A DNA stretch of 64,000 bases from the NCBI RefSeq assembly GCF_035046505.1, contig NC_089826.1:82966254-83030253 (forward strand), written 5' to 3'. Every line of letters starts with the position of its first letter. Positions within the stretch are counted from its first letter, which is position 1. Of the stretch, positions 12,301-24,300 are shown one piece after another. Source of the DNA: Tiliqua scincoides. Taxonomy: Eukaryota > Chordata > Lepidosauria > Squamata > Scincidae. A program made the position numbers and the translations under genes. The notes beneath the pieces were generated by a model. The model worked only from the letters and a program-made list of their open reading frames with translations, had not been told where the DNA came from and made no database searches.

Positions 12301-15300
12301 ATAACACTTTTACAAAAGAGCTTGTGAAACTAATGGTAGTTCAGTGTCTAAGGCCCAAATCCTAACCAACTTTCCCACACTGACACAGCTGTGCCAATGA
12401 GGCATGTGCTGCATTCTGCAGTTGGGTAAGCAGTAATGGAGGCTTCTTCAAGGTAAGGGAATTCCCCAAAGCATATATCATATGGCAACAGCAAACTGCA
12501 TCAAAAACTCTCTCAACCATCACATCACAACAAATCCTTCTTACGTATTTTAACATATTTTCATACACTCACCTCTGACAGGTGGCTAATATAGCCTACA
12601 TGCATATTGAAACCTAACCAACATGTTAATTTTAAATTAAATATATTTTACAAATCAATAACCCTTTCCCATATTTACAAAATTCTGCCCAACAGTTTGC
12701 TTACTGGTCTCTATTTATATTGGAAACCCCTACTTTACAGTAGGAACAATAGTTTATACAGCTAGAATATTATTAATAATATGAAATACAGTGTATGAAC
12801 TTGGTTGCGCAGCCCAATCCTGAGCTACCTGAGGCACCCAGGCTCGGAGACACGGGAGGCTACCGCGGGAGGTGCCTCAGGAGAAGGGGACATTCGTCCC
12901 CTTCCCCCGAGTATGGTAAGCAGCCCCGCAATGGGGCTACTCACTTTACCAAAGGCGCTCATGTAGGGCGCGCAGCCCTCCACAAGTGCCCTAGATCCCT
13001 TGGAGCCGAGCCCCGTGGATCCTCCTGCCTCCCTCCCCCGGCACGCCTCCCTCTGCCCTCTCTGCACCCCCGCCGGCCTCCTCCCTCCCCAGAACGCCTC
13101 CTGCCTGCCCCCGTCCCCACCTGCTGTTCCGCAGCTCAAGAGCTGGGAGAGCTGGGAGACCACCAAGCCGTGGAAACTGGGCGACCGCCCTGTGCTAGCC
13201 CAGCACCAGCCGGCACTGGGCTAGCACAGGCGGGAGCTTGGCGGTGAGCTACGCGAACGTGCCTTACAGCACGTTTGCGACTGTACTTGGTGGCACAGAG
13301 CCGTGTCGCTGACCACAGGATTGGCCTCTTAATTGACAGCACATGTTGGCAACCTTCAGTCTCAAAAGACTACGGTATCGCGCTCTGAATGGTGGTTCTG
13401 GAACAGCGTCTAGTGTGGCTGAAAAGGCCGATTCGGGAGTGACAATCCCTTCCACACTGGGAGCAAGTGTAGTGTGTCCCTGGTCTGTCTCCCTGGCTAT
13501 GGGCCTGACTTCTTTGCCTCTTAGCCTCAGACTGTTGGCCAAGTGTCTCTTCAAACTGGGAAAGGCCATGCTGCACAGCCTGCCTCCAAGCGGGCCGCTC
13601 AGAGGCCAGGCTTTCCCACCTGTTGAGCTCCACTCCTAAGGCCTTCAGATCCCTCTTGCAGATGTCCTTGTATCGCAGCTGTGGTCTACCTGTAGGGCGC
13701 TTTCCTTGCACGAGTTCTCCATAGAGGAAATCCTTTGGGATCTGGCCATCATCCAGTTATATAATACAGTACATGGATCAAAACACATTATTTGAAAGGC
13801 ATACCTTGATCCTTTTCTCTCCCTCTTCTTCTACAATTTTTATCAATAGCAAATTGGAACTATGGCAGAGAACAAGGCAATAACACTGTACCTTCATCAC
13901 AGTTCCTATCCACACTGCATGCTTCTGTGTGCTCCATTCACTTTAGGAAAAAAGCTTCCTAAAGCTAGTGCCTTCTAATGCCATTACAAGAATACAAAAG
14001 ACAAAGAGGAGAAAAGAGAACCAACATGATCATAGAGATAAAATGGAGTAAACGGCAGAATTAATGTTTGAGGAAAGAGGTCTGAGAGAGAGATAGGAAA
14101 GCCAAACAAAAAGGGTCTTGTAATAGTCAATATTTGCCCCCTCCCTACAACGCCTGGTTTTAGGACTTTACAAAGAAGCAAAAACTTCCCCTAATGAACT
14201 AATACCAATCTTACCTATTGATATGTTTCCAAACCCCAGAGTGATTAACCTTTCCTTGTGCTCATTAAGCTGATGCTTTGATTCTGTTAACACACCATTT
14301 GTCCACAAAAGTAAATTTGTGAATACTGAATGGATCACTCCAAATCTAGAAAACAAAAAATGCAAGCACATTATTGACAACACTCTATAAAACATATTCA
14401 GAACTTAGACTTCAGATTTCCCATGAACTGTTCCCATCTAAGATGAATATTATGTTCATGTTGATCTTCTTAAATATGCAATGGCAACTAGTCACTATAT
14501 TTTCAGCAGAGAGTTAAACATACTTCTGCAATTCAACAATTTCCAGGAATCTTTTAGAGCAAGGGTTACCAACCTTTCAACTTTAGGGCTCCTGGACTTT
14601 TCACAATTGTGTAGCAGAGAGAATGTCATCTCACAGAATGTCATCTGTACCTGCTGAAATTCCCTCCCCTGCACAATTGCTAAAAGTTCAGGAGCCCTAA
14701 AGGTGAAAGGTTGACCACCACTGCTCTGAATAGTTCACCCTAGTGACTACTTTGAACTGCCATAATTCTCATTAGCCTTAGTTAAACATGCCCCTCTACA
14801 CACATTTGTTCTGTGTTGTTTAACATTCAGTCTGAGGAAAACGTATGTGTCAAGGCAAAGGCTTGTTTGATCAAGATTTTGAAAAGAGCCCTGAAACCTG
14901 TTATACAAGGAAAAGACAAAAAAGTATCAAACATGCTCTGATATTTTGCAAAGATTCTCTCACCCCTTGTGAGTTAAAAAAAAATGCACACGAATCTTAC
15001 TCAAGAGCACGGATGATTTTATTTATTTATTTTTAATTTTATTTTTTTATATACCAGAGTTGCTATTGAGAAAGATGTTTAGGAGTTCACCATAGTCAAA
15101 AAGAAACCAAAGAATCAGTTGATTATGCATTCTGAGGACTTCAAGATGGTTGGAATTGGGATTGGCAAGAGGAAACAGCAATGCCCCCTGTGCACTTCAG
15201 CAGTATGTCCCTGAATACCAATTTCTGGGAAGTAAAGACAGGAAAGAAGGATGCCTCCCTCCCTCCCTCCCTGTTAGATGTGATTTATGTTTTCTACAGA

Positions 15301-18300
15301 GAGATACTAAACACCCAGCATGTCTTCCTTAGAGAGTCTCCCCCACCCATGGGGGGAGGGAGAGAGAGAGAGAGATGTCTTCATTTCTCATTAAGCATCA
15401 CTGCAGTTGCTTTTTCCTCAGTGTTACTGGTTTCCTGCTTATGGTGAACAGGTGAGCCGACTCAGCCATAATTACAAGAATCAAACATTTTTTTTCAGAT
15501 TGACAGAATCCATCATCAGTCAGGCAGTAGCAAACAGAATAGAGTGTTTGCTTTTGCAAACAAGTCAGGTGGAACTGACTTCCCTGAAGGTTTTGAGGAC
15601 TCCGTGCCATGTCTGTGACGCAGAGATTCTCAGACATTTTCACAGATAGACTCACCAAGTCAAGACAAAAACAGACTGATTGTCTTCAGGTATGAAGCAA
15701 GGACAGAGAGGCCGTCCTTCGAATAATTCTTAAATCAAGGTGAAAAGAAAACAGGAAGAAGCAGCCCACCACAATTTTGAAGTGCACAAACAACAAGCCT
15801 CACAAAAAATCCTGATCTACCAGTGCTGTTGATGCTGATGACAATTATCACAAAAATTGACATTATTGATTCCCAGTCTAATCAAGACACATTTCTGAGA
15901 AGGTTAGGAAAGAGCTCAAGCAACTGTTTGCATCTCACTTGGAAGGCTCAATTTATTCACTGAGAATTGCCAACATGAGATAAAGGGGCTGCTTATGGCC
16001 CATACACAACCTTGAATTTAAGATTTTAGAAAACCCACACGCACTGGAATGTGAACTGCTATTTCTAACAATCAATATTTGTCTACTGATTGACTCTAGC
16101 AGCAGGTAAATTCTAATGTTTCCAGTATCAGCAGTTTTTTTTAAGGTTTGCTAATATTTTCCAAGTAAAAACATGTGTCATCAATACAAAAACATTTAGT
16201 TTTACCTCTCCAGTGTTTTGAATGATTGGATAATATCTTTGGCATGACACCATAAAAAATACACCTGAAAAGGAAAAAAAAGATATAGATAAAATATAAT
16301 CAGAACATTTTTTTAGGAAAATGAGTGCTATATTTACGTAAACAAACCAATTTTAAAAATTAGGAACTGCTCGAGCCACCATTCAGTGTTATTTGGGCAG
16401 GTCAAGGCTCAGCTGCCCTTATTTTCTCATCAACAATTGTATTTTTGCCACTTGCCCATGAGAACACAAAGTGACTGGGCTTGGGAGCTTGGAAGCAACA
16501 TGATAACGTCATTATGTCACCCCCAAACGTCCAGAACAGCTGAGCTCCAGGTAAGCGCCTTTGCCTAAAAATGCATACCTGAATGGTTGGGCAGTGACTT
16601 GGGTAAATACATATTGCTCAATGGACCATATGCTTTTAAATTAGTTAATTTAAAAGCATAATTAATTAATTAATTAATTAATTAATCAATTAATTAATCT
16701 ACATAAATATATTTATTAATAAAAATCATTTTGAATAGAAAACGCCATTTTTATTTTTAGATCAGTGCTTTTCAGCCAGTACCAGCTGTGGAACTTTCAC
16801 AGCATGGCTGGCCACAGTTGGGATATGGCTCCATTTCCTTGGTGACTATCTGGCACTGCCCCCACCTCGCGCAATTCCAGTGGAAATGCAGACTGTTGGG
16901 AGGATAACGCATCAGTAGGTAAGATGTGCCTGTGCAATTGCCTGGCTCTTATTAATACAACAACTTGTAGTCACTAGTGACAGGTGAATAGTAGCCAATC
17001 TGCAAGGTCAAAACATTCAAGAATTGTACGCATTGCAGATGACTTCCTTAAGCATTTCAGTAACATTTGCTGCATATCCAGCCGTGCCTTCTGCAATTTC
17101 TTTCATTTGATCCTCGTAAAGTTATGGGCAGGGGGTCTGGTCTAGAGGGTAGAGCCTCCATTTGTCTGAAGATAACATCCACAAGGTCGTCAGTTCGAGG
17201 CCACCGGCACCTTGCGACCTTGAAGCAGCCCACAAGCTGAAGCCCAGCTATTTCCATCTGCTCTGTGCGTGGGAGGATGGAGGCCAGGATGGAGGCCAGA
17301 TCAGAACGAAACATCTGAATTGTTGTGGCTCTTGAAAGATAGAGCCTTCTTTCAATTGTAAAAATCCCTATAGGGATTTAAATAAGCCTGCCTATGTAAA
17401 CCGCCTTGAATAAAGTCTTGAATAAAGACCAAGAAAGGCAGTATATAAATACCTGTATTATTATTATTATTATTATTTTATTAAAGTTGAGGAAAAATAA
17501 ACAACAAAAAGCTGAGACTTGAGGGGCATGGGAAGCATTCAAAGAAAGACACAGAAAGAATTCAAGCTGCAATAGGAGTTTTGGGAGTACCCCAATAGGA
17601 GTGGGGAAAGACTGAAAAGTCTTTGTTCAGTTTTGCTGTTGCAGACCCAGGTCAGTAATAGGAGTGTTATTCTCTTTACCTCGGGTTCTTAGATCATGCC
17701 CTTCACTGTGATGTTGGAGTATTTACAAGAGGTGCATTATGCTGTGGTTATATATGCTGTATCCCTCTCCCTTCCTCAGTACAACTCTGCAGTATATATG
17801 AAGTGGCTAAAGTTACCTCTTTGCTTCAAGGTTGACTGCATACAGAAGGAAAGGATATTTGTGTTGTTCTCCACAAACTCTGCATATACAGACGGGCTTA
17901 AAACAAGCTGGCTCTCTGCCTGAAGCAAGAGACCATTATTTCAATCTGCTTCTTGGGGAACCTGGCCAGTTGCCATTTTCTACCTTGTTGCTAAAGATAT
18001 GTTGGTGAAATTAAAGGATATTTGCTGCATGTATGGAATCCAAAGTAGAAATCACTATTAAGCTCACACATATATCATGCTAGAAAAATAACTAGTTGAT
18101 TCTACAGTCCTCATTGTCTATGACAATGTCTATTGTCTATTTCAGAGCGCGATACCATAGTCTTTCGAGACTGAAGGTTGCCAACTATTGTCTATGACAA
18201 CACAATTTACAGTAACTACTTCTGCATCAACACTTTTGAAATGAATGGGAGGTTAGCTCCCAATCACTTCAATAGAGCTGGCTAGCTAGAAGAACTTCCT

Positions 18301-21300
18301 GGAGGAACTGGGCTTTACATTTGCTGATGTTATGCTTTGAAATTAAAATCTTTTCTGCATCACATATATCAGAGAGCAATTTCCTTGACAGAGTAGTATT
18401 TCAAAACTATCAGTGTTGCCTGGAGGCAATTGCTATTACTGTAGTAAAGACATGAGCCAAAATGTCAAGTTCTTAAGTGGCAAGAATGAATGAGCGGTGG
18501 TGAAATAGAACTTTCTTCCATTCAGAAAAAAATGATTGAAGGCCCAATCCTATCCAACATTCCAGTGCTGATGCAGCTGTGCCAATGGGGTGTGTGCTGT
18601 ATCCTTACCTCTTCAAGGTAAGGGAATGTTTGTTCCCTTACCTTAGGGCCTCATAGGTGGTGGAAAGTCAGATAGGATTGGGCCCTAAGGCAACATAGCT
18701 ATATATCTGAAATGTAAGGCATTTATAGCAGTTTCTATTTGAGGCAACATTTAAGATATAGTGAACATTTCTAACATTTGTGTGTATGTGTTTGTGAGTG
18801 CCTGTGTTACAGAGAGAGAGAGAGAGAGGAAGGAGAGTTATTGTACCTGGAGTTGCAAATGTGGAAATTTCATGTTTTGGCTCCTATTCTACATTGTACA
18901 GTGTTGATTGTTCTGTACACAGATGTGTATTATAATAACTAAATAATAACTAGGTATTTATCTACCACCTTTCTGGTCATCAGATTACTCCTCTGACTTT
19001 ATTCAAGGCGGTTTACACAGGCAGGCGTTTCTAAATCCCTCAAGGGGGATTTTTACAATCATAGACGGTTCTCTCTTTCAAGAACCAACAACATTTCAGA
19101 TGGATCTTCCTCATCTGATCTCACTTCTGGCCTCCAGTGCCTCCCACGCAGGCTGACAAGCAGCTCCTTCATCTCTCACATGGAGGGCAGCCAAGATGCT
19201 TCTTTGCTCAGAGCAGATGGAATAACTTGGCTCAGCTTGTCAGCTGCTTCAAGATCTCCTTGTTCAGGGAGCTGCCGGTAGTCTCGAACTGGCGACCTTC
19301 TGATGTTATCTTTGGACTAATGGAGCTAACGGGCTTCAGGCTAACGGAGGCTCTACCCTCTAGACCAGGGGTGCCCAAACCCCAGCCCTGGGGCCACTTG
19401 CGGCCCTCGAGGCCTCTCAATGCAGCCCTCAGGGAGCCCACAGTCTCCAATGAGTCTCTGGCCCTCTGGAGATTTGCTGGAGCCCACACTGACCCAATGC
19501 AACTGCTCTCAGCGTGAGTGTGACTGTTTGACCTCTCACATGAGCTGTGAGATGAGGGCTCCCTCCACTGCTTCTTGTTTCACGTCTGTGATGCAGTAGC
19601 AGCAGCAAAGGAAAGGCCAGCCTTGCTTTGTGCAAGGCCTTTTATAGGCCTTGAGCTATTGCAAGACCTTCATGCATTCATATAAGTTCATCTTTAATAT
19701 ATTCATTTATGTAAACTTATGTAAATTTATTCAAATTTTAAATGTAAATTAATTTTTTTTCCCTGGCCCCCAACACAGTGTCAGAGAGATGATGTGGCCC
19801 TCCTGCCAAAAACTTTGGACACCCCTGCTCTAGACCAGACCTCCTGCCCTCCTGATATTATTATCTCTTTAATATCTTTGATTACCATAGTAATCTTTAA
19901 AATGTAGCCTTTTGGGTGTTTAAAAACTTCAGATATTACTTTCACCACATCAGAAATAAGCATTTGTAAACCAGGCACTAAATCTTGAGGGCTGAAGCTC
20001 TCCCAGAGACAAGGCAGGAAAAGCTGGAGGAGATCAGAGGTATCACAGGGAACTACTGACCATCTGTAACACTGAGTTATCCCTAGGGGTTGAGTGGAAA
20101 AGAAGAAAGAACAATTAGTCACTAAAAGGAAAGATATGCAGAGAAAATCAGAGGACAAAATGAGAAAGGGGCTGGTCAGCATATCCTGTGTCAATTATCC
20201 CCTCCAGCTTTTTCTGCCTGTTTTCAGTGAGGCTTCAGAAATCTCAGTAGTCAGTCTGCTTGTCCCATGTAATGCACAGCTACTCTCTAAGATAAGGTAG
20301 CGAAGTCCAGTGCCCCAAAACTGACAACACTGGCAAGAGTTTATCAGAACACTACAGAACTATACTTTACCTGCAACAGTGTATGTGCTGCATGTGTGAC
20401 AGGATAAATGCCTTCTGTGACTGATAAGCAATCTGCATATCCCACAAAGTATCCAAGTTTGAAAGAGTCCATAATTAAAGTAATAACTGCAAACAAAGTG
20501 ATCCCACCTTAAAAAAATGTTAAAAGAAAGGGAAAAAAGTGTTACTATGAAGTTAGTGTCTTGAGAGGCTACATAAATTTAGGAGGGGAAAAAATTTCAG
20601 TAATCTGAAATAAGCTTGGAGACACTACTGCCCTATAGCTGTGGGACTCTCCTAGTGACTAACCAAAGTGTAAGCTGGGACAGTCTCTGGAAATTTATTA
20701 TTTTATTTTTCACATTTTAAACCACCCCTCCTCCAAGGAGCTCAGGGTGATTTAAATAGTTCCTCCTTTTGTCCTTACAACAACCCTGTGAGGTAGGTGA
20801 GGTTGAGAGAGAGTGACTGGCTGAGCAGGGATATGAACCTGGATCTTCCAAGTCTAAGTCCAACTCCTGAACTACTACACCGTCCTGCCTGCAAGACGTG
20901 TTCATTTGGGCTAGTTTTTAATGGTTAGTGGGAAGGCAGACAGAATGTGGTTTAAATTCTGTCATTGCATTTAGCATGGTACTAATAGGTATTAATGAAA
21001 CTTTCAAAGCTGATACTCCAAACTCTTGAGAGGATCAAGAATTTCAAGCCAACAGAATGAGATCCCAGCTCACTGTAGAGCAGTCCAATTGACTTTAACA
21101 AGATTACTCTGGAGGAAGTGGTGGTGAATTATAAATAAAAGGTACACTCCTGTGCACACTTACTATGAATAATAAAGAACACAATGGGACTTATTTCTGT
21201 GTAAACATGCACAGGTATGGACGGCAAGAGTTGCATAAAAGGCCAAAATTCACCAGGTGCACCTTCTCCCACCCCCCTTCCAATATCTCTGCAACTCTTA

Positions 21301-24300
21301 AAAGTATATGAGCCTGGATCTCGATGCCTGAACAAGACTCTATAGTAACTATCACTTTACCAGGTACACTGTGAAATGAAGCAAAGCACTCCATAGCTAC
21401 GCAGCAAAGCTATAACGCTCCGAGGGCTGAACAATCACATTACAGTCGGTTTGCCCAAGAGTCTCACAAAGGAAAGTAATGCAATCACTTGGTATGCAAT
21501 CTACATTGTTCAAAAGGTTACATTGAACCTTCTGAACAATAAGAAAAGAGACGTTTTTAAAAACTGAAGTGTATTTCTGTGACTGAAAAAGGAATGCAAG
21601 TGAATGTTTTTAATTTTTCCCAAAGCAATTATATATCACCACATATTATTTGAATGAACTTTTTCCATAACACTAAATATGCCGAGTTGTGTTTTCCCCC
21701 CTATTTTAGAATCTACTTGCTTCAAACCTAAACACACCTACTGTACACTTGCAACAAAAGTGATTTTATAAGCAGAACAGTCAGAACTCACTGCCAGGGA
21801 CAAGTCCATATACATAATGTGGATTTTGTGTGCAGAGTCGTCTTCAACAGCAGTATTTAAACCTTTGCTCTTGAAGAAGCTCTGTGTGTGCTTTGTAGCT
21901 CCTGCCCATGTAAAGCATCCTTGAATTGGGTTGATTTTAGAAGCTTTCACATGTGCTTCTAAACATGTGCCAGAAAAGGACATGCACAACTGACCTTCCC
22001 TTCCTTTTTTCCACCACACATTGTCCCATTAGGATTCACCATATCAGGAAGCAATGAGTTCCCATTTTTGATGAAAGAATCCCAAAAAGGCAAAAGAGGA
22101 AGCCACTCACACATCCACTCTTCTAACATATATTGACAAAAAAATCCCTTGACACAAAAGAGACTCCACATAAGCTATGAAATTATGGGGGGGGGGGAAT
22201 CCTTAATAAATGATCCACTTAGGGCTGATTTAAATGTTATTTACAAGTATACTACTACCTGAAGGCTCTTTAAATCATTCCATGAAGCAGCAGTTGGGAT
22301 AGACCTACAACTACTCACCACATAAGTCAGGGAAATTTCACCCATCCAAGAGACAACATTATGTGAATTACCCAGGAGAAAACATCTTTATGTCCAACTA
22401 TCTCTGAGGATAGGAGTGTAACTTTTTCAGGCTGCTCTGTTGCAAGCAATACTCAAAATGATATGCAAACTTCAAAATACTGCACAATAAAATCAACAAA
22501 AGGAGAGTGAGTGCCATTATCATACAAAGTACACAAATGACCAAGGCAGTGGTCAACCTGGAATCCACCTGTAAGGTCAGAGTGCAAAGCTCTACATCAG
22601 GGCTCTGCCCCTTTTAAATTATTGCTAGTTTTCAGCAGGGGGTGGGGATTGGGGGAGGGGGAAAAGACAACCAAAGAAGCCACCTTGTCTGTATAGAGCT
22701 AGTGGGAGCTCTCCCAGGTCATTCAGCACCCAATCTAAGATAAGTTGCCTGATAGCTACTGACCATGCCAGATACTGTACCTCTGGCTTCAGGGATGTTC
22801 TCTAAGCTTTGCTTACTGCACCATGGTTTCTCAGCTTGGTATATACAGGCAGAGGCAGATCTTTGTCTCTAGCACAGCAGATTTTCAACCAGTATGCCAC
22901 AGCACATTGGTGTGCTGTGAATGGTCCACAAGTGTGCTGCAGGAGTTTGGGGGGGGGGGTATCATTTCTTAGTAGATAAGTGAGTGCCCCACCGATAGCA
23001 TGGTGTGCCTTGTCAATTGTCCAAAAACTGGTGTGCCACTGTGTGTTGACAATTTTAGTGTCTTGTCAGTGTGCCATGAGATGAAAAAGGTTGACAATCA
23101 CTGTTCTAGCAAATGTGAACTAGTCTTGAACTGCCAAGGCTTGTGCAACAGGCAGAGCTAGCAACCAAAGAAACAACTGTGTATGAAAAAAGGATAAACT
23201 ACCATTTGTTTTTATTCACTTGGTTTGAATGCAACACCTTGATGGTTATAGTAATGTTATCTTTAATAAGAATACATACACTGGCATGTAGTATGTTTGC
23301 TCTTAAAGTTTACCTCATTTAGGGGAAGATTGCTTGATTACATAATTTGCAAGTATGGCATTTATGACAGTGGCTGCTACACATGAAAAATCAATTCAAT
23401 GGTCTTGCATTCTCAAATACACTTCTCCAAACATATACTGGATGCTTGTTTTGAACAATACCCTGTCCTTCTGTTCTGCAATTGTTAGTACATTTATTTG
23501 GGAGTGCAATCAGTGGAACTTACTGAGTAAATGGATAGAATAGGGATGCAGGTGCAGAGTACAATCTCCCACACATTCCAATCCTATATACTTGAAAGTA
23601 AATCCCATTTAAATCACTGATACTTATTTCCCATCAGCTTGGTTAGGATTCAGTTGCACCTTTAATACTTTAAAATAAACATACACAGAATGAAGCTGTC
23701 TGACTGCACTCCTTAGCATACATCTAGCTCTGTGTTGTCTCGGCCTTTTAACATCTTTTAATATTTTTTACAGGCCTGATTCTTTTATGACTTGCTGCTG
23801 CTCTATGCTCTTTTTACCTATTTTTTTTTACTCTGACTGCTGTTTTTTATGATGTGTTAATATGTTTTTATTTGTTTTTAAATTGTTTTTAATATGTTGT
23901 AAGCCGCCTTGAGTCCCTTTGGGGAGAAAGGCGGGGTAAAAATAAAGTTGTTATTATTATTATTATTCTGTGCATTAACTTAGAAAAGTCAATAGGACTT
24001 TGTGCATCTTCCTGAACACAATCCTACCACAGTTGAATCCTCTGTTTTCCTCATTGATTTCAGTGTCAAGAACTGAGCAGATACCTAATCTCTGCCACTG
24101 AAATCAGTGTGGTTCATTCTCCACATCCTATACATATCTACTCAGAAGCAAGTCTCACTGAATTCAATGGGACTTACTCCCAGGAGCACATAGGATTGCA
24201 GGCTTAGGGTCCAATCCTATCCAACTTTCCAGTGCTGATGAAGCTGTGTAAACTGCTTCCTGTGGCAGGGGACAGGCAGTTGCAGAGGTAAAGGTAAGGG

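Noticed and set aside
12795-13247. 150-codon Pro/Arg-rich plus frame
   Set aside because: It falls inside a GC-rich class C element in an OTOP1 intron.
17120-17230. A tRNA gene
   Set aside because: The A- and B-box-like text is the head of a SINE with a body and (ATT)n tail; no cloverleaf with intact ends.
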